Below are positions 46,005-54,290 of a DNA stretch of 64,000 bases, in pieces. A model generated the notes under the pieces. That model had not been told where the DNA came from and did no database searches. It saw nothing but the letters and a program-made list of their open reading frames with translations. How positions within the stretch are numbered: the first letter of the stretch is position 1; each line of letters starts with the position of its first letter. The stretch spans positions 1 through 64,000 of the forward strand of contig JBFWNR010000012.1 of the NCBI GenBank assembly GCA_050250955.1, written 5' to 3'. The stretch is from CAWAYR01 sp050250955. GTDB lineage: Bacteria; Acidobacteriota; Vicinamibacteria; Vicinamibacterales; UBA2999. The translations under genes and the position numbers were made by a program.

Positions 46005-48662
46005 CTACGGTGATTGCGGTGTCAGCCAGTCGACGATGACGTGAATGGGCGGCCACGCGTCCTCGTCGGCGCCGCGCTGGACCATGACGATCTGTTGACC
46101 GTCGCGCGACACGTCGTAGTTTGGCAGTCCGGGTGACCCCGGCACCGCGACGAGCTGGAGCACCACCCGCGGCTCGCCGATCGAGAAACCGGCGCCGGGC
46201 GTCACCGCAGCGGCCATCAGCCCGGCCTCGCTGCGAAAGAACAACTCGCGGCCGTCTTTCCGCCACACCACCTCGGTGCCGCCGTTGGCCGACACACGAC
46301 GGGGCGTGCCGTCGTTCGGCCAGGGCCGCACGTACGCCTCCCACACGCCGGTGCCGTTCGACACGTAGGCCAGCCACTGGCCGTCGGGTGAAATCCGCGC
46401 GCCCCATTCCGTCGCCGCCGTGCTGAGCACGGGGCGAGACGTCGCGGTGCCGACGTCGAACACGGCGAGATCGCCCGGGGTCGTCGGCGCACCCAGCATG
46501 TAGAACAGCTGCTGCCCGTCGGCGCTCCAGGAGCCCGGCCACACCGGGTCGGGCCCCGACCACAGCACCTCGGCAACCCGAGTGCCCTCAATGGCCTGCG
46601 TCACCATCTCGACCTGGTTACCGACTCGTCGCGCGTAGGTCACTGCCCGGCTGTCGGGGCGCCACACTGCCGGTCCGCCCGAGACGGCGCCCTCGAAGGT
46701 CAGCTGACTGGTCGAGCCCTGCTGCTGGTCTCGGATCCAGAGTTGCCGCGCGGTGCCGTCGCGTCTGACGATGGCCAGCCACCGTTCGTCCGGGGAAATC
46801 GACAGCCCCTCGATCTCGCCCGGTGGCACGTCGATCGGCATCGCGTGGCCGGCACGGTCCGTCGCCACGACCGCGCGCCGAACGGCGGCGGTCCGCTGCA
46901 CGAAGGCCACCGTGCCGTCGTCGGCGGCGGCAAAGCGTGCCCCCGCGCCGCCGGTGACCTCGATGTGCTCGATGACGGCGCGCGGCTCGCCGGTGCTGAC
47001 CGCTCGGCTCGGATCGAATGGCACGACGAAGCCGGTCGAGCCCTTGACGTAGAACAGATGCCCCGACGCCAGATAGCGCCCGAACGCTCCGCCGTCGACC
47101 AACGTGCGGGTCGCTCCACCCGCGAGGTCGACCAGAGCGAGCCGTGACGCTTCGACCGGGCCGGTCACCACCGTGAGGAGCAGCGACGTGCCACCGGGCA
47201 GCACCTGCGGCCAGTAGTGCAGCTGCTCGCCGCGGGTGGGGTCGGGTGTGGTGACGGCCGCGGGCGTGCCGCCGTCGTCGCGGACCCGCCACACGCGCGT
47301 GCCGTAGCTGTAGTAGATCCAGCCATCCCTCGCCCACGCCCCGCCAAGCGACCCGAGCGAGCCGATGCTGGCAATGGTCACCACGGGGCCGCCGCCCGCG
47401 GGCACCTTGCGCAGCTGGCCTGCCGCCCGGAAGGCGATCCACCTGCCGTCTGGCGAGAAGAACGGGTCGGCGGCCTGCAGCGTGCCCGACAGCACCCTGG
47501 GGGTCAGCGAGCCGAGCGGGCGAACGTAGAGCTGCGCGCCTTCATGTGAGCCGCCGGTGTAGGCCAGCGTCGATCCGTCCGGCGACAGGGCGATCGGCAC
47601 CAGCGCTTCGCTGAGCGGCACTGGCCGGGTCTCGATGACGAAGTGCTTCGGGCTGCGGCTCGACACGACCGGCGCGGGGCGAAGCAGCAGCGCCGCCGCT
47701 GCGCCGGCCGCCATGGCCGCGAGAGTGGCCGTCAGCACCTTCCCACGAGACCACGGCGATGGCGCCGGTGGGGATCCGTCGTGCGCGCGGGGATGCCCGC
47801 CGGACTCGCTGGCCGCGCTGGTCAACGCGAACGCGAGGTCGCGAGCCGATTGGAACCGACGGTCGGGAAGCTTGTCGAGGCACCGCAGCACGATGCGCTC
47901 GAGGTGACCTGCGACCGCCGGGTTGAGGGCCGACGGTGCGACGACGTCGTCCTTGACGATGGCCGCCATCGTCTCGACCGCCGTTGCGCCGCGAAACGCC
48001 CGTTGGCCGGTGAGCAGTTCGTACAGCACGGCGCCGAGACTGAAGAGGTCGGAGCGGTGGTCGATCGTCCGACCGGCAGCCTGTTCTGGCGACATGTACC
48101 CGGCCGTGCCGAGTACGGTGCCCGAGAGCGTCGGCGTATCCCCAGCGCTTGTGGCGGCGTCGTTCGCGGCGCCGTCGAGCAGCTTGGCGATCCCGAAGTC
48201 CAGGACCTTCAGGCGGCCGTCGGCGGTGACGAACAGGTTCTCGGGTTTGACGTCGCGATGGACGATGCCTTTGGCGTGAGCGGCAGCCAGCGCGTCGGCG
48301 GCCTGAGCGGTCCAGAGCAGCGCGTCGCGCATCGCGACCCGACCGCGATCGATGTGATGGCGAAGCGAGTCGCCCTCGAGCAGCTCGCTGATGAGAAACG
48401 GCGCGCCTTCGAACGTCCCGACGTCATGGATGCCGACGATGTGCGGGTGGTTGAGGGCGGCGGCGGCGCGCGCCTCGCGCTCGAAACGGGCCACCGACCC
48501 GGCATCGAGGGCTCGCGCGGCAACGATGACTTTGAGCGCCACATCGCGATGAAGACGCGAATCGCGGGCTTTGAAGACCTCGCCCATGCCGCCGGCGCCA
48601 AGACGCCCCACGATCTCGTAGGGGCCGACGAGTGTGCCGGGAACCAGCGCCACGGGCGCCAT
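46005..48662 (-). CDS. Membrane serine/threonine kinase with WD40/TolB-like propeller, upstream of the GMC genes
   Basis: An 885-residue kinase. The N-terminal kinase domain has GAGGMG (22-27), K44 in VALK, HRDVKPEN (135-142), DFG (155-157) and GTAGYMSPE. A single membrane helix lies at about 309-328 (LTATLAAMAAGAAAALLL). The extracytoplasmic part is a TolB/PD40-like propeller with repeated SPDG units (ALSPDGSTLAY, FSPDGRWIAF, SPDERWLAIV, WSADGQQLFY, SPDGQWLAYV, WRKDGRELFF). ATG 48662 is chosen. The sequence TATAAT overlaps this ATG, so a start at GTG 48653 is also possible. The dehydrogenase gene starts 17 bp after the stop, suggesting co-transcription. Confidence 0.88.
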   Translation of the reverse strand: MAPVALVPGTLVGPYEIVGRLGAGGMGEVFKARDSRLHRDVALKVIVAARALDAGSVARFEREARAAAALNHPHIVGIHDVGTFEGAPFLISELLEGDSLRHHIDRGRVAMRDALLWTAQAADALAAAHAKGIVHRDVKPENLFVTADGRLKVLDFGIAKLLDGAANDAATSAGDTPTLSGTVLGTAGYMSPEQAAGRTIDHRSDLFSLGAVLYELLTGQRAFRGATAVETMAAIVKDDVVAPSALNPAVAGHLERIVLRCLDKLPDRRFQSARDLAFALTSAASESGGHPRAHDGSPPAPSPWSRGKVLTATLAAMAAGAAAALLLRPAPVVSSRSPKHFVIETRPVPLSEALVPIALSPDGSTLAYTGGSHEGAQLYVRPLGSLTPRVLSGTLQAADPFFSPDGRWIAFRAAGQLRKVPAGGGPVVTIASIGSLGSLGGAWARDGWIYYSYGTRVWRVRDDGGTPAAVTTPDPTRGEQLHYWPQVLPGGTSLLLTVVTGPVEASRLALVDLAGGATRTLVDGGAFGRYLASGHLFYVKGSTGFVVPFDPSRAVSTGEPRAVIEHIEVTGGAGARFAAADDGTVAFVQRTAAVRRAVVATDRAGHAMPIDVPPGEIEGLSISPDERWLAIVRRDGTARQLWIRDQQQGSTSQLTFEGAVSGGPAVWRPDSRAVTYARRVGNQVEMVTQAIEGTRVAEVLWSGPDPVWPGSWSADGQQLFYMLGAPTTPGDLAVFDVGTATSRPVLSTAATEWGARISPDGQWLAYVSNGTGVWEAYVRPWPNDGTPRRVSANGGTEVVWRKDGRELFFRSEAGLMAAAVTPGAGFSIGEPRVVLQLVAVPGSPGLPNYDVSRDGQQIVMVQRGADEDAWPPIHVIVDWLTPQSP

Positions 48663-48867
48663 TATAGGCACCGTGTCGCGAGCTTCGTGGAGGAGCGAGG
48701 TGCCGGGTCCGGCGCTCGGTACCGTCGCGTGCGCCCGGGCTGGGCGGCCTCGGTCGCTCGCGGAGCGACGGGGTCACCGCGGCGAGCCCATGTGCCTGGG
48801 TCACGTCTGCGGCGCCATCGACCGTGGGTCCGCACCCGCCGGGATCGGGCCGGGCATCGCCGCGGAT

Positions 48868-48898
48868 TTGACGCGTCCGCAGTGATGCGTTAACATCA
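48868..48898 (+). promoter_or_regulatory. vapBC promoter with operator-like inverted repeat
   Basis: TTGACG (48868-48873) and TAACAT (48891-48896) are separated by 17 bp. TGATG (48883-48887) and CATCA (48894-48898) form an inverted repeat over the -10, suitable for autoregulation by VapB. The -10 ends 7 bp before ATG 48904, so the message should be leaderless. Confidence 0.6.
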
Positions 48899-48903
48899 GA
48901 TGC

Positions 48904-49140
48904 ATGCGCACCACCCTGGACATCGACGACGACGTCCTCCAGGCCGCCAAGGAACTGGCCCAGCGCGACGGGCGCACCGCCGGTCAGGTGGTGTCCGATC
49001 TGGCCCGGCGAGGGCTGCGCGCGCCGACCGCGAAGTCCGGGCGGATCCGCTTGCGCGGCGGCGTACCGGTGCTCCCGTCCCGCGGCGAGATCGTGACCGT
49101 CGAGCACGTGGATCGGCTGCGTGACGACGAAGGCGTCTAG
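48904..49140 (+). CDS. vapB: VapB-like type II antitoxin
   Basis: A 78-residue protein beginning MRTTLDIDDDVLQAAKELAQ, the ribbon-helix-helix DNA-binding start of CopG/VapB antitoxins. The second part (RGGVPVLPSRGEIVTVEHVD) is the extended tail that wraps the toxin. It would neutralise VapC and repress the operon as a complex. The toxin gene starts 7 bp after the stop. No Shine-Dalgarno sequence precedes the ATG. Confidence 0.88.
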   Translation: MRTTLDIDDDVLQAAKELAQRDGRTAGQVVSDLARRGLRAPTAKSGRIRLRGGVPVLPSRGEIVTVEHVDRLRDDEGV

Positions 49141-49147
49141 AGAGCCG

Positions 49148-49582
49148 ATGCGCGCGATACTCGACGTCAACGTCGTCATCGCCCTGCTCGACCCCGACCA
49201 CGCCTTCCACGAGCGCGCCCACACCTGGTGGGACGTCCACCACGGCCAGGGGTGGGCCAGCTGCCCGCTGACCGAGAACGGCGTCGTGCGGGTGATGTCC
49301 AACCCCGGGTACAGTCGAAGCACGCGCTTCGCGCCGGCGGAACTGGTGTCGCGGCTGCGGACCTTCGTGGCCAACACCGACCACGAGTTCTGGGCCGACG
49401 ACCTCACGATCCGGGATGGCACCGCCGTGGCTGTCGATCGGCTGCACGGCTCCCGTCAGGTGACCGACGTCTATCTGCTGGCGTTGGCGGTGCGCCGGCG
49501 CGGCCGCCTGGCGACCTTCGACCGCTCGGTGCCCCTGTCGGCGGTGCCCGAGGCGAAGCCGCGGCATCTGGTGGTGATCTGA
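49148..49582 (+). CDS. vapC: VapC-like PIN-domain ribonuclease toxin
   Basis: A 144-residue PIN-domain endoribonuclease. The acidic metal site is complete: D6 (ILDVNVVIALLD), E43 (LTENGVVRV), D107 (VTDVYLLALA) and D125 (ATFDRS). PIN toxins of this kind usually cut tRNA or rRNA when antitoxin is lost. ATG 49148 is preferred over ATG 49121, which would overlap the antitoxin gene and add residues not in the family. The complete site suggests a functional system. Confidence 0.9.
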   Translation: MRAILDVNVVIALLDPDHAFHERAHTWWDVHHGQGWASCPLTENGVVRVMSNPGYSRSTRFAPAELVSRLRTFVANTDHEFWADDLTIRDGTAVAVDRLHGSRQVTDVYLLALAVRRRGRLATFDRSVPLSAVPEAKPRHLVVI

Positions 49583-49594
49583 ACGGCGCAGCGT

Positions 49595-50311
49595 CTAGCG
49601 CGCCGAAGGCGCTCGTGGCGCGATCGCCCCCAGCTCGCTGCTCAGGCCCTCGTCGAGCTCGTTGAGGAAGTAGACCTTCACCGCCGTGAACGCGCCCGGC
49701 GTCCACTCGGGATCCTTGGTCAGCAGCCACTTCTCGACGAACTCGGCGATCGTCCGCCGCGACGCCTCGCGGGCCAGCGACACGCGTTTGGGGTCCTTGG
49801 CCCGTTCCTCGAGATCGGCCGAGATGCTGCGCCGCAGCTCGTCGAGCTGTTCCTGCTTGTCGAAGCGGGCCCAGCCGTTCTCGGTCTTCTCGCGCCAGGT
49901 GCCGGTGTCGATCGACACCGGGAAGCTGGGCCGCAGATACGGCGCCACCACCACCGTGGTCTGGCCGCGGGTGATCACTTCCCAGGCCCGGTCGTCGAGC
50001 GGCACGCCGTAACGATAGGTGGCCGCCACCTGGATGTGCGACACCGTGTTGCCGAGATAGATGCCCCACCAGTGGCGGGCGTCGGAGCGGTAGAAGTCCT
50101 CGCCCATGCGCAGCGTCGCCGTCTCGAGCAGCCCGCCGGGAATCGTCTCCACCACCGGCGGATCGGCGCGCCACTCCGCGGTCCAGTCACGCGGCGCCGG
50201 CGACAAGCCGGTGCGCGGCAGGACCAGGTAGACAGCGATGGCGACGGCCGCGGCGACGGCGGCGACGAACGCCAGGAGCCAGGCGACGAGGCGGAGCGGG
50301 CGGACCGCCAT
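49595..50311 (-). CDS. Membrane-anchored protein, DUF4230-like
   Basis: A 238-residue protein with one N-terminal membrane helix (LRLVAWLLAFVAAVAAAVAI, about 5-25) and an extracytoplasmic domain. The pattern VAATYRYGVPLDDRAWEVI, TTVVVAPYLRPSFPVSID, then a charged helix ending in FVEKWLL resembles DUF4230 proteins, which have no known function. I give this family match low weight. ATG 50311 is chosen because it directly precedes the membrane helix. It diverges from the downstream kinase, and its C-terminus faces the VapC gene end with 12 bp between. Confidence 0.6.
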   Translation of the reverse strand: MAVRPLRLVAWLLAFVAAVAAAVAIAVYLVLPRTGLSPAPRDWTAEWRADPPVVETIPGGLLETATLRMGEDFYRSDARHWWGIYLGNTVSHIQVAATYRYGVPLDDRAWEVITRGQTTVVVAPYLRPSFPVSIDTGTWREKTENGWARFDKQEQLDELRRSISADLEERAKDPKRVSLAREASRRTIAEFVEKWLLTKDPEWTPGAFTAVKVYFLNELDEGLSSELGAIAPRAPSAR

Positions 50312-50374
50312 GGCGCCAGCGTATACCACTCCGCTACCGGCGACCGCCGCCGCCAGCTCGAGCGATCGACGTGC

Positions 50375-50380
50375 CATAAT
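50375..50380 (+). promoter_or_regulatory. -10-like hexamer before the second propeller kinase
   Basis: CATAAT (5 of 6) lies 11 bp before ATG 50392, predicting a leader of about 4-5 nt. No convincing -35 is visible. Confidence 0.4.
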
Positions 50381-50391
50381 CCGCCGCGTCG

Positions 50392-53055
50392 ATGGCACTG
50401 TCTCCCGGCGCGACGATCGGACCCTACGAGATCACCGCGTTCGTCGGGGCCGGCGGGATGGGCGAGGTGTATCGGGCCCACGACAGCCGCCTGCACCGCG
50501 ATGTGGCCCTCAAGATCCTGCCACCGCAGTTCGATGCACGGCAAGCGGGCGGTGGCCCCGATGACAGCCGGAGTCGCCGCTTCGAGCACGAGGCGCGTGC
50601 GCTCGCCGCGTTGAACCACCCGCACGTGCTCTCGGTCTACGACGTCGGCACCCACGACGGCACGCGCTACCTGGTCACCGAGTTCGTGGAAGGGCAGACC
50701 CTCCGGAGTGTGATCGAGTCCGCGGGGGCGCGGCTGCCGGTGCGCAAGGCCGTGGACATCACGCTGCAGATGGCCCGCGGGCTGGCCGCCGCGCACGAGC
50801 GCGGCATCCTCCATCGCGATCTGAAGCCCGAGAACGTGATCGTGATGCCCGACGGGCAGGTGAAGATCCTGGACTTCGGCCTGGCCCGCCTCGCCGAGGC
50901 GGAGCGGGCGCCGTCCACGGCGACGACTGGCGCCGGCACCAGCCCGGGCACGGCGCTGGGCACGCCGGGCTACATGGCGCCCGAGCAGGTGCGTGGGCAG
51001 GCCGTGGATCATCGCGCCGACGTGTTCTCGCTCGGCTGCGTGGCGTATGAACTGCTCGCCGGCCGCCGGGCGTTTCCGGGCGACACCGGGGCGGACGCGA
51101 TGTCGGCGGCGCTCAAGGACGACCCGCCCGATCTGGGCAGTGCCAATCCCGACGTACCGCCGATGCTCGAACGGATCGTGCATCGCTGCCTCGAGAAGGA
51201 TCCCGCGGCACGGTTCCAGAGTGCCGCCGACCTGGCGTTCGCGCTGCAGACGCAGAGTGTGTCGACCGGTGCGCGGGCGTCCGTCGAGGCGCCCAGGCAG
51301 ACTGTCACCCCGATGCGGAGCCGCGAGCGTCTCGCCTGGGCCCTCGCCGCTGTGTTTCTCGCCATCGCGTCCCTCGGCCTGCTGACGCGGGACCGGTCGG
51401 CGCCGCCCGCCGGCGACCCGATCGCCGTGCGTGCCGACGTGATTCTCCAAGGTGCGCGCTCCAGTTTCGTGTCTCCCGACGGACGGTATCTCGCCTACGG
51501 GAATACCGACGGCGTGTGGCTGCGGCGCCTCGACCAGCAGGAACCGGTTCGCGTGCTCGCGGAAGGCGGTACCGAGGGCGTGATGTGCTGGGCGCCCGAC
51601 AGCACGGCACTGGCCGTGAACGTCAAGGCCCGGATTCGCGTGGTGTCAGTGCCGAGTGGACAATCACGGGACCTGGCTCCGACCGCGTGGATCCCGACCA
51701 GCTGTGCCTGGAGCCCAGGTGGCGAGATCGTGTTCAGCAGCCAGCTGATTCCGATGATCGCCATCCGCATCGCAGACGGCCTGGTCCGCCAGCTTCAGCG
51801 CACGCAGGTGGCGGACGCGGTCGGTCGCTACGACGTGGGCGGGTTCCTGCCCGATGGCCGTCACTTCGTTTTCAGGGCGGTCGGGGAGAACGTCGATGCC
51901 ACCAACGTGGGCGACCTGGCCGATGAACACGCCCCGGTACGCGTGGCAGAGACCGAGCGGTCCGGTATTCCCGACTTCGCGTTCGGCCATCTGCTGGCAG
52001 GGCGCGAAGGCGTGCTGTGGGCGCGGCCGTTCGATGTCGATCGTATGCGGTTCACCGGCGACGCACTGCCACTGTCGCCGATCGCCGCCGGCCAAAACCG
52101 CCACGGATTCTCGACGGCACGGTCGTCGTCGCCGGTGATGACCGTCCATCGCAGTTCGAGTATCACGACGACTGCCCGCGTCGACACCCTCGATCGGCAG
52201 GGCCTCCGGACGGGCACGCTCGATGAGTCGGCCACCACGTTCGCCATCTCGCCGAACGGGACGACCGTCGCCATCGGTAAGGCCGGTGGCATCTGGCTCA
52301 CCGACCTGGCGCGCCGGGCTCCGGTGCGAGTCACTGGGGCGGGAACCACGTTCCACGGCGGAGTGGCCTGGGCCCGGGACGGCAGATCGATCTACTTCAC
52401 CAGAAATGCCAACAGCCGACCCGCGCTGTACCGAAGGGCTCTCGACTCGAACGCCCAGGACGAGCAGCTGTTCGAGGCCACGGCCGCAACCTCGGTCAAC
52501 TCCCAACGGGTGCAACCGGTGCAAGGCGCCGTCATCGTCCGCGCGATCGCCCGCGTTCCAGGCGCGTCCTACGACCTCATGACCTTGGACGCCGGCGGCG
52601 AGCTTCGACCATGGCTGCAGACCGACGACAACGAGGCGGGGCCGTCGGCTTCGGCAGATGGACGATGGGTGGCGTACGATTCCGACGCCGGGGGTGACTG
52701 GAACGTCTACGTGCGGCCGACTGATGGCAGCAGCGTGCCGGTGCGGGTGTCGCCGGCTGGCGGCAGAAACGCCCGCTGGCGCGGGGACGGGCGAGAGCTG
52801 TACTACTTGCTGCCATCCGGCGGGCTCGCGGCCGTGAGCGTGGCGCACTCGGCGGAGGGCGTGCGGTTCGGACCGCCGACCGTGCTGTTCCAAATGCCTC
52901 GCGCACCCTGGTTCGGGGATTTCGCCGTTCTGTATCCGATGTTCGACGTCACGCCGGACGGCCGCACCTTCGTCGTGCGGGTGATGCGCGACGAGCCGGA
53001 GTCGGTGGTCCTCATCACCAACTGGCCGGCGCTGCTTCGCCAGGACGGCAAGTAG
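50392..53055 (+). CDS. Membrane serine/threonine kinase with WD40/TolB-like propeller
   Basis: An 887-residue kinase. The kinase core carries GAGGMG (19-24), K41 in VALK, HRDLKPEN (141-148), DFG (161-163) and GTPGYMAPE. The membrane helix is at about 314-332 (LAWALAAVFLAIASLGLL). The outer propeller has SPDGRYLAYG, WAPDSTALAV, WSPGGEIVFS, SPNGTTVAIG, WARDGRSIYF, SADGRWVAY and WRGDGRELYYL units. It is a close architectural relative of the kinase at 46-48.7 kb but stands alone, between the TA genes. Its ligand and substrates are unknown. Confidence 0.9.
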   Translation: MALSPGATIGPYEITAFVGAGGMGEVYRAHDSRLHRDVALKILPPQFDARQAGGGPDDSRSRRFEHEARALAALNHPHVLSVYDVGTHDGTRYLVTEFVEGQTLRSVIESAGARLPVRKAVDITLQMARGLAAAHERGILHRDLKPENVIVMPDGQVKILDFGLARLAEAERAPSTATTGAGTSPGTALGTPGYMAPEQVRGQAVDHRADVFSLGCVAYELLAGRRAFPGDTGADAMSAALKDDPPDLGSANPDVPPMLERIVHRCLEKDPAARFQSAADLAFALQTQSVSTGARASVEAPRQTVTPMRSRERLAWALAAVFLAIASLGLLTRDRSAPPAGDPIAVRADVILQGARSSFVSPDGRYLAYGNTDGVWLRRLDQQEPVRVLAEGGTEGVMCWAPDSTALAVNVKARIRVVSVPSGQSRDLAPTAWIPTSCAWSPGGEIVFSSQLIPMIAIRIADGLVRQLQRTQVADAVGRYDVGGFLPDGRHFVFRAVGENVDATNVGDLADEHAPVRVAETERSGIPDFAFGHLLAGREGVLWARPFDVDRMRFTGDALPLSPIAAGQNRHGFSTARSSSPVMTVHRSSSITTTARVDTLDRQGLRTGTLDESATTFAISPNGTTVAIGKAGGIWLTDLARRAPVRVTGAGTTFHGGVAWARDGRSIYFTRNANSRPALYRRALDSNAQDEQLFEATAATSVNSQRVQPVQGAVIVRAIARVPGASYDLMTLDAGGELRPWLQTDDNEAGPSASADGRWVAYDSDAGGDWNVYVRPTDGSSVPVRVSPAGGRNARWRGDGRELYYLLPSGGLAAVSVAHSAEGVRFGPPTVLFQMPRAPWFGDFAVLYPMFDVTPDGRTFVVRVMRDEPESVVLITNWPALLRQDGK

Positions 53056-53096
53056 CAGCGAGCAGGCCCGCCAGCGGGAGGGGCCGGGCGCCGAGC

Positions 53097-53262
53097 GTCA
53101 GTGCGTACATCGTCGCCGCGCTCGAGGAAAAATCGAAGGTCGACGACCTGGCCGGGGCTGCTCGACGAGATGCTGGCCGAGAGTGGCGGCCCCCTGACCG
53201 GGGCGGAACGCCGCGCGGCCGATCGGGCCCTGGGCGTCGGCCCTGCGAGGCGGCGACGATAG
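53097..53262 (+). pseudogene. Decayed antitoxin remnant
   Basis: The frame VSAYIVAALEEKSKVDDLA (53097-53153) breaks at GGGG 53154-53157 and continues one frame over as LLDEMLAESGGPLTGAERRA, stopping at 53260-53262. This matches the C-terminal part of antitoxins paired with PIN toxins. The N-terminus is missing and a frameshift is present, so it cannot be functional. Confidence 0.6.
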
Positions 53263-53263
53263 C

Positions 53264-53320
53264 GTGGCCGGACTCACGCTCGACACCGGTGCGCTCATCG
53301 CCTTCGAGCGCAACGACCGG
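53264..53320 (+). pseudogene. PIN-toxin N-terminal remnant
   Basis: GTG 53264 opens VAGLTLDTGALIAFERNDR, the first strand and helix of a PIN toxin with its first catalytic Asp (LDTGAL), one base after the antitoxin remnant stop. The similarity ends at about 53320; the remaining frame to 53515 is not PIN-like. Confidence 0.6.
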
Positions 53321-53430
53321 TTCGGCAGGAAGTGGAGTTCTCTACCGTCCTCGCGCCAGCGCGGCGACACGCCGCCGGCCACCAAAATCTGCACCTGCTC
53401 GCCGCGCGACGGCACCCGTGAAAAGGCAGG
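53317..53430 (-). pseudogene. Fragment of a kinase-type WD40/TolB propeller
   Basis: On the minus strand, GGVSPRWREDGRELHFLPNR matches the last blade of propeller kinases in this window (compare WRGDGRELYYL and WRKDGRELFF). Flanking sequence reads SRVPSRGEQVQILVA. No kinase domain is attached. It abuts the PIN remnant within a few bases, marking a rearrangement junction near 53320. Confidence 0.55.
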
Positions 53431-53495
53431 TTCGGGCTCGACGGCTTCGCGAAACGGCCGGCCTGCCCGCATCGACGCATCCCAGACGCAGCTGC
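53431..53495. other. Short non-coding stretch after the remnants
   Basis: I see no gene or clear signal here; together with 53056-53430 it forms the remnant-filled gap between the kinase and hicB. Confidence 0.4.
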
Positions 53496-53873
53496 CTACG
53501 ACGCCAGCCGGCTGACGATCCACTGGTTCAGACTGACCCCCTCGCGCTCGGCCTCACGTGCCAAGCGGCCGTGCAGCGACACCGGAAGGCGAAGCCGCAG
53601 GTTCCCCGAATAGCGGCGCTCGGGCGCGGGCACCGGCTCGCGATGGCGCCGCGCGCTCTCGATCAGCAGCGTCAACACCTCGCGCGCATTGCGCACGGCC
53701 TCTTCGATCGTCGCCCCGTGCGTGCGGGTGTTCTGCCACGCCGGCATGGTGACCACGTAGCACGCGTCCTCGTCGGACCACTGCACGACCAGCTGATAGT
53801 CATCGGGGCGGGGGCCCTTTCGTGACCGCGGCGATGGCGTCCTGGACCTGCTGCTCCTGGTATCTCTTGGCAT
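53496..53873 (-). CDS. hicB: HicB-like antitoxin
   Basis: A 125-residue protein from the only in-frame ATG (53873). The HicB fold begins at about residue 24 (DDYQLVVQWSDEDACYVVTM, then GATIEEAVRNAREVLTLLIE), and the C-terminus LPVSLHGRLAREAEREGVSL is a ribbon-helix-helix DNA-binding region. Residues 1-22 are an arginine/serine-rich extension read from within hicA (74-bp overlap). That is unusual and may mean the true start is a non-standard codon nearer the fold. It should neutralise HicA and repress the operon. Confidence 0.82.
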   Translation of the reverse strand: MPRDTRSSRSRTPSPRSRKGPRPDDYQLVVQWSDEDACYVVTMPAWQNTRTHGATIEEAVRNAREVLTLLIESARRHREPVPAPERRYSGNLRLRLPVSLHGRLAREAEREGVSLNQWIVSRLAS

Positions 53874-54009
53874 CGTCGCCCGCGCCTCCGCTGATCACCA
53901 CGTACTGGCCACCGGGGTGCGCCCATTTCCGGTGCGAACCCTTCGCCGCCTGTCGCACGAAGCCCGCGGCTCGCAGTCTGGCTTCGAGCTCACGGATCTT
54001 CGGGGGCAC
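53800..54009 (-). CDS. hicA: HicA-like mRNA interferase toxin
   Basis: A 69-residue dsRBD-like toxin with the catalytic histidine H26 in KGSHRKWAHP, followed by YVVISGGAGDDAKRYQEQQ, as in YcfA/HicA proteins. HicA cleaves mRNA independently of ribosome stage when HicB is removed. The start is GTG 54009 (MPPKIRELEARLRAAGF). The toxin comes first in the operon, the usual hicAB order. The predicted transcription start coincides with this GTG. Confidence 0.85.
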   Translation of the reverse strand: MPPKIRELEARLRAAGFVRQAAKGSHRKWAHPGGQYVVISGGAGDDAKRYQEQQVQDAIAAVTKGPPPR

Positions 54010-54014
54010 GAGCT

Positions 54015-54042
54015 ATGGTACCGCCGGCGGTATCACTGTCAA
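54015..54042 (-). promoter_or_regulatory. hicAB promoter with palindrome in the spacer
   Basis: On the minus strand TTGACA (54042-54037) and TACCAT (54020-54015) are separated by 16 bp. The perfect 14-bp palindrome TACCGCCGGCGGTA (54019-54032) fills most of the spacer and touches the -10. It is a suitable operator for HicB's ribbon-helix-helix domain. The -10 ends 5 bp before GTG 54009. Confidence 0.6.
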
Positions 54043-54290
54043 CGGGTCGCCGGTTCGCCCGGGGCGGCGCCGATCGCCGAGGCCAAGCCGAAAGCGCACC
54101 CTTGACGGTGCCGTCGGCGTGCACCCTCGAGGTTGGCGGGGCAGTATTCGGCGAAATTCGAGCTTACGGGCTGCGCTCTGATTCCAGAGCGCCCGTTCGG
54201 TATTGCGTGATCCGCACGGGTGAGCCCGGGATTGACAACGGCGTACCCGATACGGGGAATGGCCGTAGAATCCCCGGCACGAGGTGCCAG

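Noticed and set aside
48653..48666. TATAAT as the -10 of the kinase gene
   Set aside because: It overlaps the ATG itself and lacks a -35, so it could only work with a downstream GTG start; left unresolved.
54232..54271. TTGACA (54232) with TAGAAT (54266) as a promoter
   Set aside because: The 28-bp spacer is too long; the TAGAAT alone is kept as a weak -10.
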